A stretch of 64,000 nt of DNA from the NCBI GenBank assembly GCA_001592805.2, contig CP051141.1, forward strand, positions 3,286,001 to 3,350,000, given 5' to 3'. The stretch comes from Peltaster fructicola. Lineage: Eukaryota; Ascomycota; Dothideomycetes. The first letter of the stretch is position 1; each line of letters opens with the position of its first letter. The position numbers and the translations under genes are program-made. Below, in pieces: positions 10,131-22,061 of the stretch. The notes below the pieces were generated by a model. That model searched no databases. It was not told the origin of the DNA and was given only the letters and a program-made list of their open reading frames with translations.

Positions 10131-13100
10131 CTAGTCAACCTCGACTGTCTGTCCGTCCATACCACAATTGCAGTTGTACGTCGTGACAAACTCATTCCGA
10201 GTCAAGCCTTCCAGTTGACGAAGAGCAGAGGAAGCCGCACGCACATCGCCATACGTGACAGATGTACCAGTTGTATGAGCAACCACCTTGTCATGTATCA
10301 TGACCGCAATGACGAGCTCCTTTCTGTCACTGCGCGTGAGAGAAGGAAGCGGTCTATTGAGGACTTGCATCCTGCGGCAACCATACTCGCCCATCAAATG
10401 ATGCAACTTCGTCACCGGATGTTCTCTAGCATAGCCCTCGTACAGCCCCATATCCTCGAAGTGCCATTTGATGTGCATCTGGAAGAATCGCTGAACTTGA
10501 CCGTAGTCGAATCTACTGTCAATGAACATAGCACCAACATAAGCCTCAACCAGATCTGCAAGGCACTTTGGAGGCGAAGACACATGAAGCCAATAGTCTC
10601 GAGAACCACCACTGATGCTGAGCTTCTCTGCTAGCTCAATTGCGTAGGCCCGAACCGCACTCTCTATGCTTGAGTTGTTGTGTCGAATGTGCTTGTGGAA
10701 GCCCAGCTTGCATGCGAGTGCTCCAAAGAACTTGTTACTGACCATCGCTGTCTTAGCCTCTGACATCCACTGCTCATCCTTGTCTGGGAAGCGGTAGAAC
10801 AAGTCTGTGATGATGGCCATGTCCAGCAGTGCGTCGCCCAGAAATTCAAGTCGTTCGTAGCTCGGAATCTTCTCGAATGTGAATGGCTGCGAGCTGTGGA
10901 TAAAGGCAGAGCGTAGTAGAGTTGGGGACTGGAAGTGGTAATCATGAGCTTTCTCAATCATCGAGGCCGCTTCCTTCTGTGAGGCTGTCGGTGTCCTGGA
11001 CTGGTACTCGGGCATCTCATAAGCAGAGCCGTAGTCTTCCCACCTCTGCATAGTGTGAGCGTCCTTACCGACGAGCTTGCTCACAGCTTTGACAGCTACC
11101 TTCCAGTAATCGGCATGCCACCGGTCAGGCTGATTGTGAGACAGAAATGCTGCACCAATAAGCGCCTCAGAGACATCCGCGATGGTCTTCTCAGCAAGTC
11201 CTTGCTTCTGGTTATTGTAGGGATCATCCTTTTCATTGACACCTTTGCCCTTCACCAGTTGTAAACCTTCAGGATACCACAGGCGGCGTGACAATGGCTT
11301 CGAGCGGATGTACTTTGGTATGCCTAGTGCAACGGACGTATCGAACAGTGTTTTGTTGCATAGCATGAGCATTCGCTCGACGTGAGAGACAAACTCATCT
11401 TCACGTGGCATGTTGACGAACACTGCAAGAGTGGTCGCCAGTTTCAGGAAACAGTCGCCTAGGAACTCAAGGCGTTCGTAGTTCTCGCCCATACCGCTGT
11501 GCAATCTGGTCGGATTCTCCTTGTCGGCTGAGTCTTCAGAGTTGTTGGTGACGGCAGCCAACGCGAGGCTTGGTTGACAGTCCAAGCCGAGGAATGAACA
11601 AGCCTCAAGGGCAATAAGGACTGACTCAAACCTCCAGATGACAGAGGGCCATGCAAGACTTGCTACCACCACTGAGGTAGGCAACCTCGATATGCGAAAC
11701 GGTTCTGGGCAGATGTATGCTTTCTTACACAAATCCATTTCTTTTGTGGTGCCAGGTACAAGCATGTTGCGGCGAAGATTGAGCTTCTCTGCCACAATGA
11801 CGGGCTGAGAAGCTGTCCATGTTGCATTTGCTCGAGAACGCTCGAAGAGACTGACGCTGTAGTCGAGGACGTTGGCATGCCATTTGTACCTGACAGCATC
11901 TTCAGGTACTGGACTGTCTGGCGCCAGCTCGGGATCAATGCTTCGAGATATGTATCTGCGAGAATCGTCCCATCGATCCATTAGGAATCTGTTGAGCAGC
12001 AGGCATGGATCCGTAGCGGGTGTCCATTCATCGCTGTCCATGGCAGTGACATCTCTCATGAGTGACCAGTCGAGTGTGCTTTTGGATCTGATCATGGTCG
12101 ATACTCTAGCGTGAGGCGCCAGAAAGTATGTCAGATCGTTGACCGTATCGGCATAGGTCTTGCTGAAGACATCTCTCAAGATTCGCAGAGTGAAAGCTGC
12201 AAGCAGTCGCAGCTCTTCTTGGTCGACCTCAATCGGCTGTGCCACCGTGCTACTCACTACCCTCGAATCTTGACCATCATTACGCACAATGACAAAAGGA
12301 GGAAACTCCGGCATAATGCTCCTCGTGAGCATTACCAGCGTCGTATGCTCGTACTCGAATCCATCTGGACACTCGACGACCACCATGTACAGCTTGTCGA
12401 TTGGCTTGCCGCGCTCGGTCTTCCACAAGGTGGGTTTGGTGAGCATCTGGTATGAATCCTTGCACTTCGTATTGACCGCCAAGAGAGCGTTCCTCATCGA
12501 AGGCAACTTTTGACGCACGTCGGCATGAAGTGTCCATCCAATAAGTTGTGTCGTCGCAGCCGACGGCACATAGCAAAAGCGGCAGACTGCTTCGCGAACA
12601 GCTTTCGATCACAGATTCGCCCACTGATGCATCTGAACGGCGCGCCCGAGCCCGACGGTATAGTGACTTCAGCACAGAAGCGCGAGCCAACAGACGTGAC
12701 CACATACGTCGGATATTGGAGCTCGTTAGTATCGGATGGCATCACAGCCACAAAGTGCCCAAGCCAACTCAGTGCATTGTCATATGTCAGTGTAGCGCCC
12801 GTCTCTGGCTCAACATAAGTTCTTCCGGTACCGGCACCGTTCGACTGCAGAAGTTGCAATTGTGTATCCTCGTTGAGTAGCCTGCGATCATCAGGGAGGG
12901 ACGAGCACCAACTTCTCATCTGCAGCTCTTGTTGATGCACGATCTGGCGTTGTTGCTGCTGTTTCGGATGGTCGTGAGCGATCATATGGATGAACTTCGA
13001 GTTGTTCTGTCTTGCTCGTCCTCGTGACTGGACATACTGGATCATGGTTTGATATAAGTCGAAGCGTACGACAAGATTGCACAATGGTATATCAAGTCCT

Positions 13101-14650
13101 TCTTCTGCAACCGACGTAACGAAAAGGCAGTTGACCTTGCCATTTCGAAATTTTGTGAGCGTCAGGACTTGATCGCGGAATGACTGGCCTGATTCTGTCA
13201 GAGATGTCCTGCCACTGCCAATGAGATATCCGCATCGCAGATTTTCGTGGCCAATTCTCTCGAAGAGCTGCGCAAGCAACTGCGCAGTGACCTGACGCCC
13301 AACGAAGACCATGCATCGATCTGATGTGGCTTCTTCGAACTCAGCGTCTAAGATCCTCTTGAGTACGGCCACCTTGTCCGTGTACAAGTCGCTGGTTGGT
13401 GATGGAGCAATCACGCTGTGGTGTCGCTCCATGTGTGAGAGTACCTCGTGATATTGTGAACGTCTCTCATCCATCTGTGCCGTCTCCTCTGCAGTAGCAG
13501 ATCGTACGTAGCCTTTCTCGATAAGGATATTCAGTTGAGCTTTCGCACGAGTACCAAGTAGTTGAAGCACATGCAGATCGGCACACCATGTGCCTAGGTG
13601 TTGTGCGATCAGCTCGGCTGCTTCGAAATGCTCCCTCAAATATGGCAACTCCTCCAGGCGCGGACTTATGTCTCGCGCCAGCGCACTGTCATGTCCACTG
13701 GAGGCTGCAGTATAGTATACATTGGTTTCTGTCGGTCGTCGAAGAGATTGTAGAGATGTGAGGTCACCCGTTGTGACAATGCGGCTATCAAGGAGAGTTT
13801 CGAGGTCAGATGCAGCATGTGCTACGTTCGTCTTCGCATCGACTGGACTAGCCTGTATCAAGTCAGTGTACAAGAGCCTCAATGCGAGTGCTGTGCTTAC
13901 TGTCATGCCAAAGACTAATGGCCGGTCTGTCTTGTTGGTGATATGATAGTGTCGTCTCATGATTTTGGCATATGGATCGTCCTTCTTCGCGTGGTGTGCC
14001 TCATCGAAAACAAGTAGACTGATCTGATCCATCCGGATGTAGCTCTTGTCGAGGCAGTTCCGCAGAATCTCTGCTGTGCAGACCACAACACGATGCTCGT
14101 TGAAAATCTGGAGCCATGTCTCTCGCGACCAGTTGTCGACGTTGAGTGAGCCATGGTAGCTACCTATCGCATAGGCCAGATTAGTCTCTAGCACAGCAGT
14201 CTGTTGTAGGACAAGGTTGACAGATGGCACAAGGAAGAACACCACCCTCGAAGGCTTCCCCGTTGCGCGAGCTTCAGCTTCTTGGTCCAAGACCCAGCGA
14301 ATCAGCAGAACAGCGATTAGTGTCTTTCCAGTGCCGGTGTCAAGTACAGCAATGAGATTCTCCTTCTTCGCTCGTTCGAATAGCTCAAGCTGATAATCCC
14401 TAGGTGTTCTGATAATCTCAGTCCCCTCTTGTCTGGCCATGAGTGAACGGACACTTTCGTCTTCCATATTGTGCCGGGCTCCAGCTTGCTCTCGAACGAA
14501 GCCTCCTTTGCTTGCCGTAATACTGACCCAATTCTCGAAGAGCAGAGCCTGTAGACGTCGCTGCTCTGATGGCCCAGCCGTGACTGTGGGTGGCTGTTCA
14601 TCATCTGAAGCATCCTCACTCTGCCGGTAGTCTTCGATGGGTCCAGACAT
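10131..14650 (-). CDS. DCL1: Dicer-like ribonuclease, DCL1 type (one apparent frameshift)
   Basis: RNA-silencing nuclease that cuts long dsRNA into small RNAs. ATG at 14650. Domains in order: DExD/H helicase with Walker A LDTGTGKT and DEAHHAKKDDPY; helicase C with SVAEEGLDIPLCN and QSRGRARQ; dimerisation domain (DUF283) with KQSAAFAMCRRLRR; RNase IIIa with YERLEFLGDCFLK; RNase IIIb with YERLEFLGDALLD; a short dsRNA-binding-like tail with CNCG, as in DCL1-type proteins. No PAZ domain is evident, as usual in fungi. A 48-nt intron at 13900-13853 interrupts the FGMT/ASPVDAK motif. In the dimerisation domain the frame shifts by one base near 12508-12511; with that base restored the span gives about 1490 aa, a normal length. 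Assignment to DCL1 rather than DCL2 rests on the tail and on LPSMRNALLAV. Confidence 0.92.
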
Positions 14651-15266
14651 GGCTGCGTCGATATTCCACTAGAGCACTACATCGGTAAGTCTGTTCGTGA
14701 ATGTGAGTAGCACTTGAGGAGGATGGTATGAATGGCGATACAGGGTAGAGTGTGATGACATGTGCAGGACGGGCATTGTGGATGGCTGTTTGCACACTCG
14801 ATTGCTTTACCTTGCCTTGTTTGTAGCCGTCAAGGCGTCTTGACACATGCGAGCCGTGTAAGTGATACCTGTTTCACAAGGTCAAGAAGTACAAATGCTC
14901 TAACCAGACGAGGCTACAGGGGAGAATGCATTGAAGCTGGTCAGGTTTGAGCCTGGAAAAGGAGCTCCCTCGACAGGTCCTCTCGGTTAGACTTGCCAGG
15001 TCGGTCCGACTTATCCAACATGTGGATCGTAGCATTGGAAGACACTGACTCGACCTCGCACTCGACTGCTATCGACATAGTATTGCGAAGTTGGACATTC
15101 ATGTTGTTGTGGCCCATTGACGCACGTCCAGCCGAGCTGCGCCACTACCGCTCGGTGACAGACTGATCACCTTGATCAGTTTGCCAAGAAAAGGCAAGCA
15201 TCTGCGGCTGAACACCATGTTGATGTCGAGGCAAGGCTCCTTGTCAGAGGCCCGAAGCTCTTCGAG
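14651..15266. other. Divergent intergenic region between Dicer-like and HET genes
   Basis: About 0.6 kb between two divergent starts. No gene-like frame is present. I noticed no repeat or clear promoter element. Confidence 0.5.
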
Positions 15267-16996
15267 ATGTACCGACCGCTCAAGGAGAACGAAATTCGAC
15301 TGATGATTCTTCATCCTGGCTCAGACATAACATGTGACCCCGTCCACGTTTCGCTGACCGCATTGCCATCCTACGAAACCATCTCATATGTTTGGGGTAA
15401 AGACACTGAACGAGGCACTATCCTCCTGGACAATGAGCACGCAGATGTTCCAGCTAGTACCAGGAGAGCTCTCAAGCGAATGCAAGTCGATGAGGACAGA
15501 ATCTTGTGGATAGATGCGGTCTGCATCAATCAGAATGACGATGAAGAACGAAGCAGACAGGTCGCCCTCATGGCTACAATCTACTCCTCAGGCACCAAGA
15601 ATCTGGTCTGGCTTGGTGAAGATGACGGTCACAGTGCTGAGGCAGCTGTTGCATCCATGCAGGGTACGTGGGTCGCATTGCAACTCGCAAAGCTGACAGG
15701 CAAGTTCTTTTACAGGAGGCTGAAGATGACGGATTCTCATGGAACTCGTACGGTACAGCAGACGCTCCTACCCGGAGAATCACAAAGATGAGGTCTGTCA
15801 TAGACGAAGATGCAACCATCCAGTTCTTCTCAAATCCATGGTTCGAGCGTCGATGGGTTTTCCAAGAGATTGTGCTAGCCAAGTATAGTACTTGCTACAG
15901 AGGGACAGTATGTGTGCCATTGGAGCAAGTGTTGAGGTCAGCTGCCTGGATCTACCGCAGCTACTTGACCTTTGCACGACTAGGAGCCATCGAGGGCATC
16001 AAGAACGCCGCTTATATGCTCACTTTTGTTGACCACAAGCAATTGCCTGTCGAGTACAGCTTTTCATACCTGATGGATTGCTTACCTGGTCTCAGGGTGA
16101 GCGACCCGAAAGACTGTATCTACGCATTAGTTGCGTTGTACCAAAAGCTCAAGCAACAAGACAGGCCACCTGCAGAGCTTGCGCCAAGCTATGGATCATC
16201 GATCGCTTCTATCTTCACGAAGGCCGCCACATATTGTATCATGGAAGCAGGCGACCTGGACATCCTACATTTCTCTGGACAACAATTGGAGCACTACTCT
16301 CTGCCCAGTTGGGTTCCACAGTTCGATCGATCCAGGAGGAATGATGCTACGCTCCTGTATGAGTTCGCAGCCGACACAGGCCTGAGCAATGTTGGCTACA
16401 CAATCGAAGGCACACAGCTAAGGACGAACGGCTATCTACTGTCCGGAGTCAAAAGACTGACGCAGGAGCTGTTTCACGATACCTTTACTGATCCTGAAGC
16501 AATGGCCAGTGCAGTGAAGGATATGACTGCGGTCGTCGAGGCTACTCTGCACCAGCCTCCTGCCAACGTCCTTGGAATCACCTTGTGTGGTGGCAGACGC
16601 TTCGATGGCTCACTTGCAGATGAGAAGGCTGCAGCAACGACGTATCATAAGTTCGAGCAAACCGTTATGCATGGAAACCTACCGCCTTGGCCTTCCAGCT
16701 GGGAATATGACCCATTGTCTCCTGATGGTCTCGAGTCGGAGTACCTTCACGAGGTCTTGAGCTGCTCAGGAGGCCGCAAGTTGTTCGGTACGAGCGAACA
16801 TGTTGGTATCGGGCCGTCGACGATGGAGCTGGGCGATGTACTTGCCGTAATCTCTGGCTGTCGATGGCCAGTGATTCTCAGACCTCACAGCGACACCTGG
16901 CAATTCGTCGTACCTTCATATGTTTATGGTATCATGTTTGGCGAGGCTATCACCAAGTGTCAGGGGACTGCTATGGAGAGTTTCGTATTGTCATGA
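15267..16996 (+). CDS. HET-domain protein (heterokaryon incompatibility type)
   Basis: Fungal HET-domain protein; members of the family trigger cell death after fusion of unlike strains, though most copies have no known role. ATG at 15267. The HET domain lies in the first 200 residues: PSYETISYVWG, RILWIDAVCINQND, RSRQVALMATIYSS, LVWLGEDD, and after the intron NPWFERRWVFQEI. The rest is a poorly conserved region of about 370 residues. One intron starts at the GTACGT at 15664. The strongest acceptor (TACAG, ending 15715) leaves the frame one base out; the AAG ending at 15725 would keep it open (MQ joined to DDGFSW). The exact junction is therefore unsettled. Neighbours are the Dicer-like gene (divergent) and the PI31-like gene. 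Confidence 0.85.
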
Positions 16997-17338
16997 TGGT
17001 CCATAATCGCCGGCTACGAAGTCTTGTGTGCAGGCCTCCAAGTAATGCAGTGCTACCTCAGAACCATACAATAGCGGTTTCCTGGTGTAGCTACGCCGAA
17101 GGAATGAAAGACGACCGATGTCACGCTCGACAGGTGCGTCAAGGAAGTTGCAGATTCGAGTTCAGATTTATGTTGAATGATGAGAGCATCCATCTGGCTA
17201 AGGTACTGAGGAGCTTCGTAGGCCCCACTGTCGTCACACTTCATTGCCTAAAGTACATATACATTTACATGTAGCTCTCGTACATCGACTTCAACACTGA
17301 CGACCCTCTCGTACAATCTGCAGTCACACATCCTCACA
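16997..17338. other. Intergenic stretch
   Basis: Between the HET gene and the PI31-like gene on the same strand. A weak A/T run (ATATACATTTACATG) lies near 17258, about 80 bp before the next start, and could serve as a promoter element. No gene is seen. Confidence 0.4.
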
Positions 17339-18406
17339 ATGCCAGATCACGGGCCTCCGGACAATCCGTTGAGTGCGACATCTCTCACCAACATCATTGC
17401 AGCAAGTTTACCAAGAACATCCGATCCACAGCTTAAGACACCACACGATGCCATCGCCATAGCAGCTCATGCATGCCTCATATCAGTGGGGTTCCGCCTC
17501 ATCGGTCTCGGTGAGGATCACAAGATAGAAGCCTCATCAGAAGCAGCAGATACGAGGCCTCTACCAGAAGAGTGGAATGCAAATGCGGGACACTATGCTT
17601 TCAGATACAAGCACAATCAATCCAGTATGGAGTACCTCCTGAAGGTCAATCGCATGGGCAACAAAGCTGTGATACTTGCGATGGGTCTAGGAGATGATAG
17701 AACGAATACTTTCGATATTGGTGTGTCAGAGTTCACATCGGCTGGTAACCTCCCAGCATCACCAGCAAGAGAAGGAACAAACCCAGCAGATACACGGCGT
17801 ACGATCGAGAATGTTTTCATCAACATCGGACGTCTTTCAGATTTTGGAAGCTTAGTGCGGATACGCGTGATTCAGAAGCTGATGCCCGGCCTATCGAAAG
17901 CAGGATACGCAGAAACTGCGGATGGCCAGTCGTCAAGCAGAGACCAGCCTCGTCCTGATAGACCTGACTACGATCCCCTTCGTGAGCCTGCACGTCCACG
18001 CATGCCGCTACAAGATCCGCTCGCACATCCTCGAAGACAAATGCCTGATCCAATGCCTGGTTTCGATGACGAGCACGAAATCCTACGACCTCCTCGAGGT
18101 GTCGGAGGCTTTGGAGGACCTAATTTTGGCGACAGAGACCTCTATCCAGCTGGACTAGGGCCCAATGATCCCTTCAGAGGTGGTGTTGGGCCTGGGCTCA
18201 ATCCACTAGGTGGAGGTATGCATCCCACCTTCGATGATCCACTATTCGCAGGACAAGGTCGAGGAAATCGAGGTTATGATCCGCAAGCGCCACCAGGCAG
18301 CAGATATGATCCAATCGGCCCAGGTAGTGGTCATCCTAGAGGTGCTGGGCTAGGTGGACGTCCGCCAAATCCATTCGGTGGCTTCGGTGATGGCGACTTC
18401 ATCTGA
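17339..18406 (+). CDS. PI31-like proteasome regulator
   Basis: Single exon, 355 aa. PI31 (PSMF1) binds the 20S proteasome through its C-terminal tail and also acts as an adaptor in proteasome assembly and transport. The N-terminal half resembles the FP (Fbxo7/PI31) fold: ATSLTNIIAASLP, HDAIAIAAHACLISVGFRLI, PEEWNANAGHYAFRYKH, and LLKVNRMGNKAVILAMGLGD. The C-terminal half is Pro/Gly/Arg-rich with repeated F/Y-DP motifs (NDPFRGG, FDDPLF, RYDPIGPG) and ends GGFGDGDFI, as in the PI31 regulatory region. Length is slightly above the animal protein. It converges on the GPCR gene, with stops 152 bp apart. Confidence 0.88.
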   Translation: MPDHGPPDNPLSATSLTNIIAASLPRTSDPQLKTPHDAIAIAAHACLISVGFRLIGLGEDHKIEASSEAADTRPLPEEWNANAGHYAFRYKHNQSSMEYLLKVNRMGNKAVILAMGLGDDRTNTFDIGVSEFTSAGNLPASPAREGTNPADTRRTIENVFINIGRLSDFGSLVRIRVIQKLMPGLSKAGYAETADGQSSSRDQPRPDRPDYDPLREPARPRMPLQDPLAHPRRQMPDPMPGFDDEHEILRPPRGVGGFGGPNFGDRDLYPAGLGPNDPFRGGVGPGLNPLGGGMHPTFDDPLFAGQGRGNRGYDPQAPPGSRYDPIGPGSGHPRGAGLGGRPPNPFGGFGDGDFI

Positions 18407-18558
18407 TATGGAGCGTGCAACGACGTTCGCTTGAAGATCCTGCAGCTTTTGTAAGGTCTCTTCCTCGGACGAAGAATATGAAACGACGTCTATGAGCATA
18501 CGAATAAGCATAGGTGTATCTTTGTATCATAACCGAAAGCGAGTATCTAATTAAGCCA

Positions 18559-20485
18559 TCAGTGACCTGACCATGTAGGTCTTCTGCTTTTCATCGTGGT
18601 CTCGTCGTCCTCTTGTATATTATCAAACCAGTTCCTCGTACCCGGCGAGGGACTGTTCATTGTTGCAGCTTGTCGCTCTGCAGCCAGTCGTTGCTCTACC
18701 TGCAACCTCTCCTGCGCTCGCTCTCTCTCCCTAACTTTACTGTCGGCACCGCCTTGTGCACGTGGTTTGTGTATCGAGGAGCGATTCGATGATGGATATT
18801 TTCCAGCGCTTGAGCTGAGTCGTCGCCAGGTGAAATGACCCAGAGCTCCCAGAAACCCATGCGTGCCATGATAGCTGCTCTTGTCTTTCGGACTCGATCC
18901 GCTTGTGCCACTACGCATAGAGGACATACCTTGTCCGAAGCGCCAGAAACACAGACTGCCGAGAAACGACCCATCGCTGCCACGGATGTGTCGCCATGGC
19001 TGCTCACGCCAGCTGAAGATGACAACGTCGACAAGACCCAATGCTGTCAAACAGAAGGAGCTCAGAAGCGAAATCGCGAAGACCGGGTTCTCAGCAAAGT
19101 AGTCGGAGTAGTTCATGCAGTGTGAGACGAAAGGGAGGATCCACATGATCAAATACGCCACTGGGTATATGAAGAGGCTTCTGACCTGGCGTCGCATGGC
19201 TCGTCGTCGTGTACGCAGAGCAGCATCAATTGTGGTGGATGCATAAGAGTCGACAGTCTTGGTCTCTTGAAGCACAGGAGCGCCTGCGGCATTCTCGGCA
19301 GCTGAGCTCTGAACGAAGGAGTTCCCGACTCCCGAATGTAGGCTTGGAAGCGTAGGTCGAAAGAGGTCGCTCGTTTGTTCAGGTGAGATTGATTCGTCAG
19401 AAAAGTTGAATGCCACCTGTCGACTACCTCGCCGAGATCCTGCTTCACTACGAGTGCCCCTGACGACATCATCCATGACCTGCACATCGAAGGGACTGTT
19501 CCAAACGGGCGAGGAAGCTCGACGAAGGTTTCGAATACGATCGTCCTGTGTGGGTGCAGGAGCTGCTGCTCTTTCTTTGAGCTCTGGTTCATGGTCCTCG
19601 ACAAATGGAACCGATGCTTCGATCGTGCCACTCCCAATTGCTTCTCTTGCCTCTTCAACACTGAGATCAGTGCTTTCCTTACGATCCCTGGCTGCTCCGA
19701 AGACACGGAACTCGACGCCGACGTGAATGTAGATAGCTATAGCGAAGCATAAGATCAGGAAGGTAATGATGTAACGTGGAATCCATGACAGGGCGAGTCG
19801 GTACCAGAAAGGTCGAACGGGCAGCCAGCACAGGGCTCCTTGCACTTGGTATGCTGGGGTGGCAATGAAGGCCACAGAGGCAGTCAGGTTTGGCAGAATC
19901 GCCCATATGGCATACACCCAGCGCCGTACATTGTACAAGCCGTCATAGCCGAGTTTCGTGCTTGGTAGTGGAAAGATCTGCAATGTCATATGCAGACTCA
20001 CGAAGAATACGGCGAGGTCTGGAGTGTCAGTACATGCCTTGCTTGCAGGTGTTGACCATACCACAAGCCTCGAGGCTAGTCTGTAGGATGTAACCACTGG
20101 CTTGGCAAAAAGCGTCTGCGCCGTGGATCTGGCCTCGCGTAAGGTTGACACTGCCATACATGATAAAGCAAAAGTTCTTTAGGATGTCTCCAAGGATCAA
20201 GAGGAGAACTAGATCTCGGCGAAAGTTGCGACGCATTAAGCAAAACCAGTACAATGCCAGGAAAGATGCAGTGATGCTGACCGAGGCCATGACTGTCGAG
20301 ACGATCTGGATTGTACGCCTCTGTTGGTCAGCTAGGCTGATCCTCACCATGGCCGACTTGGGCCTGCGTGCTGCTAGGACATGGTAGCCATTTTCGCTGC
20401 CATCGGATGACAAGACGCCAATGGCCTGTTCGATCAAGCTGAAGATGAGATCGCTATTTGACGTTTCCGTAGGTATACTCGGCAT
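18559..20485 (-). CDS. Git3/cAMP-type G-protein-coupled receptor
   Basis: Seven-transmembrane receptor of the Git3/Gpr1 or cAMP-receptor-like class, which senses nutrients upstream of Galpha-cAMP-PKA. Two exons: 20485-20062 and 20018-18559 (627 aa). The 43-nt intron (GTATGG..TGAC..CCAG) falls in TM3 and joins EAC to DLAVFFVSLH. The open frame extends upstream to 20554, but the first ATG is at 20485. TM1 is around IVSTVMASVSITASFLALYW and TM2 around LVLLLILGDILKNFCFIMY. TM5 includes PRYIITFLILCFAIAIYIHV. A third intracellular loop of about 180 residues follows, and TM6-7 include SLFIYPVAYLIMWILPFV. The cytoplasmic tail of about 120 residues is Ser/Arg-rich. Ligand unknown. Confidence 0.88.
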
Positions 20486-21219
20486 GCTTCTCGAGACATC
20501 ATGCAGTTCCACCGACGTCAGAGCGAGGGTGCTGCTATGGCTCAGCGTTGCCAATGGCTGGAGGAAAACTCAAGATATGTTGTCGAAGGGCAGCTGCTGT
20601 TGTCAACTCCTAAGGTGAGATGCGAGCGCACACGATCAGCGATCCCAAGGTGGGACTTGTCAGAAGATGCTGTAGACTTTATGGTTTCGATAAGGTTAGG
20701 TTATACCGGATGATGAGTGCAGATCGCTATTGCACTAAGAAGGTTGAATTAACGTCATGGTTCCGTTTCGCGGTTGTGGGAAGGGCTAATCGAAGAGCAT
20801 ATTGTCCGCTACTACCGAGAAGTACAAGTACTAACGACGAGTTACTGAGGGTCAACATCAGAGCATTCTTGTCTGTATCACTGCGGGTGTCCTCAGATGC
20901 GTCTTTAGCGTTTCGGGTGTCCTTCTTCGCTTACTTTAGCGCTCCTGGTGTCCATGCATGCGGGTGGTGTTGCTTGTTTTCTGAGTTCCAGCTGTATGGC
21001 GTACTCGAGCATTCCAGTCAGCCGGCTGGCCCCCGGACAGAACATATCTGGGACGGCATGTTGCTAGGTTGGGTTGTCAATTGTCCTTTGATATCTTTTT
21101 GTCATATCCGATGCGCGCCGCTTCTTTGAGTGCAAATATGTCCACGGCCGAGGAGGCAGAGGGACGGGCTCTTCTTGCTGCACTTGGGAAATGCAAGGAA
21201 GCTGTCCACACGAAGTAAA
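20486..21219. other. Intergenic stretch with a small degenerate repeat
   Basis: Upstream region of the GPCR and 3' region of the UCH gene. A plus-strand frame at 20620-21129 is open but looks non-coding. Three degraded direct copies of a 30-bp unit with core GGGTGTCC start near 20884, 20914 and 20945. Confidence 0.45.
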
Positions 21220-22061
21220 TCAGTCCAGTGATTGGGCCAGGACGATCAGACTGAAGCGTAGATCGCCGCCGCCAGCCTTGGCTTCTCTTTGCAAGAATGC
21301 TCGTACGCCTTTGTCCAGGGCAGCCTGGCTGAGCACATCGTCGTCCTCGGAAAGCGCTCCGCGATCGAGAGGTCCCTTCCTGCGCCCATCAAGCTCCCAC
21401 AGATGTCCGTCCTTCTCACTCTTCACGAAGCAGACATAGTGCAGATCAACGCTGTCGTCTGCGCTTGGTGCTGATGTGTCGCCGCCCGATGCTGCTTCCT
21501 GGTGAGCTTGTTCCAGGGCGTCCGTGTCCTCGAGGAGTTGTGCTCGATCCACAGGTCTCAAGGAAGACGCTTTCACGATGAGCTTGTCCAGATCGGTGCC
21601 TGATTGCACGAAGCCCTTTGCTTTGCCGTTTGAGACGCCGTGGAGCAAGCCGATGAGCCCACATGCGTTGCCGATCGTCTGTTTGTACCATATCACCTGC
21701 TCTTGCTCTCCGGATGCGCTGTAGTCCTCTCTTGTGGCGTCTTCTTCGTGCCTGAACTTCTCGTATGTCTCGGAGACTGGAAAGACTAGCAAGAGTGCGT
21801 AGGCTGGGCGTGGTACGAATGCGAGCAGATCTGGATCGTCAATGCTAAACACGTCGTGGAATGAGAGCTGGTTCGAGAGTCCAAGCTTGTGTAGAAGCGT
21901 GCTCATCACCTCTGGATTGTTCTCTGCGAGGTTGGTCAATCGTAAGCGCGAGAAGCTGTGAATGCTGGCGTACCTAATGGAATGAATCGCTTTCTCTGCC
22001 TCTGCACATTGCCGGCTGTGCCATCTTGAGGGAGTGTGTGACGTCCAGGCTCAGTAGCCAT
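21220..22061 (-). CDS. Ubiquitin carboxyl-terminal hydrolase, UCH-L1/L3 (YUH1) type
   Basis: Cysteine protease that frees ubiquitin from small adducts and processes ubiquitin precursors. Two exons: 22061-21974 and 21923-21220 (263 aa). The 50-nt intron (GTACGC..TTGAC..GCAG) joins KRFIPL to ENNPEVM, which rebuilds the family's conserved N-terminal strand; the downstream frame alone has no ATG at the right place. Catalytic features: oxyanion Gln in WYKQTIGNACG, nucleophile Cys in NACGLIGLLH, His in DLHYVCFV, and Asp in LWELDGRRKGP. Length is right for the single-domain subfamily. Confidence in family and gene model is high. Confidence 0.95.

Noticed and set aside
12500-12530. Programmed -1 frameshift in the Dicer gene
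   Set aside because: The A4 run lacks a canonical X-XXY-YYZ heptamer and I see no clear downstream structure; other genes in the window show similar one-base breaks at unrelated homopolymers.
10131-14650. Separate helicase gene plus RNase III gene
   Set aside because: The domain order and missing-nothing junction are those of a single Dicer.
20486-20554. Longer N-terminus for the GPCR
   Set aside because: The open frame begins with TTG; the first ATG is 20485.
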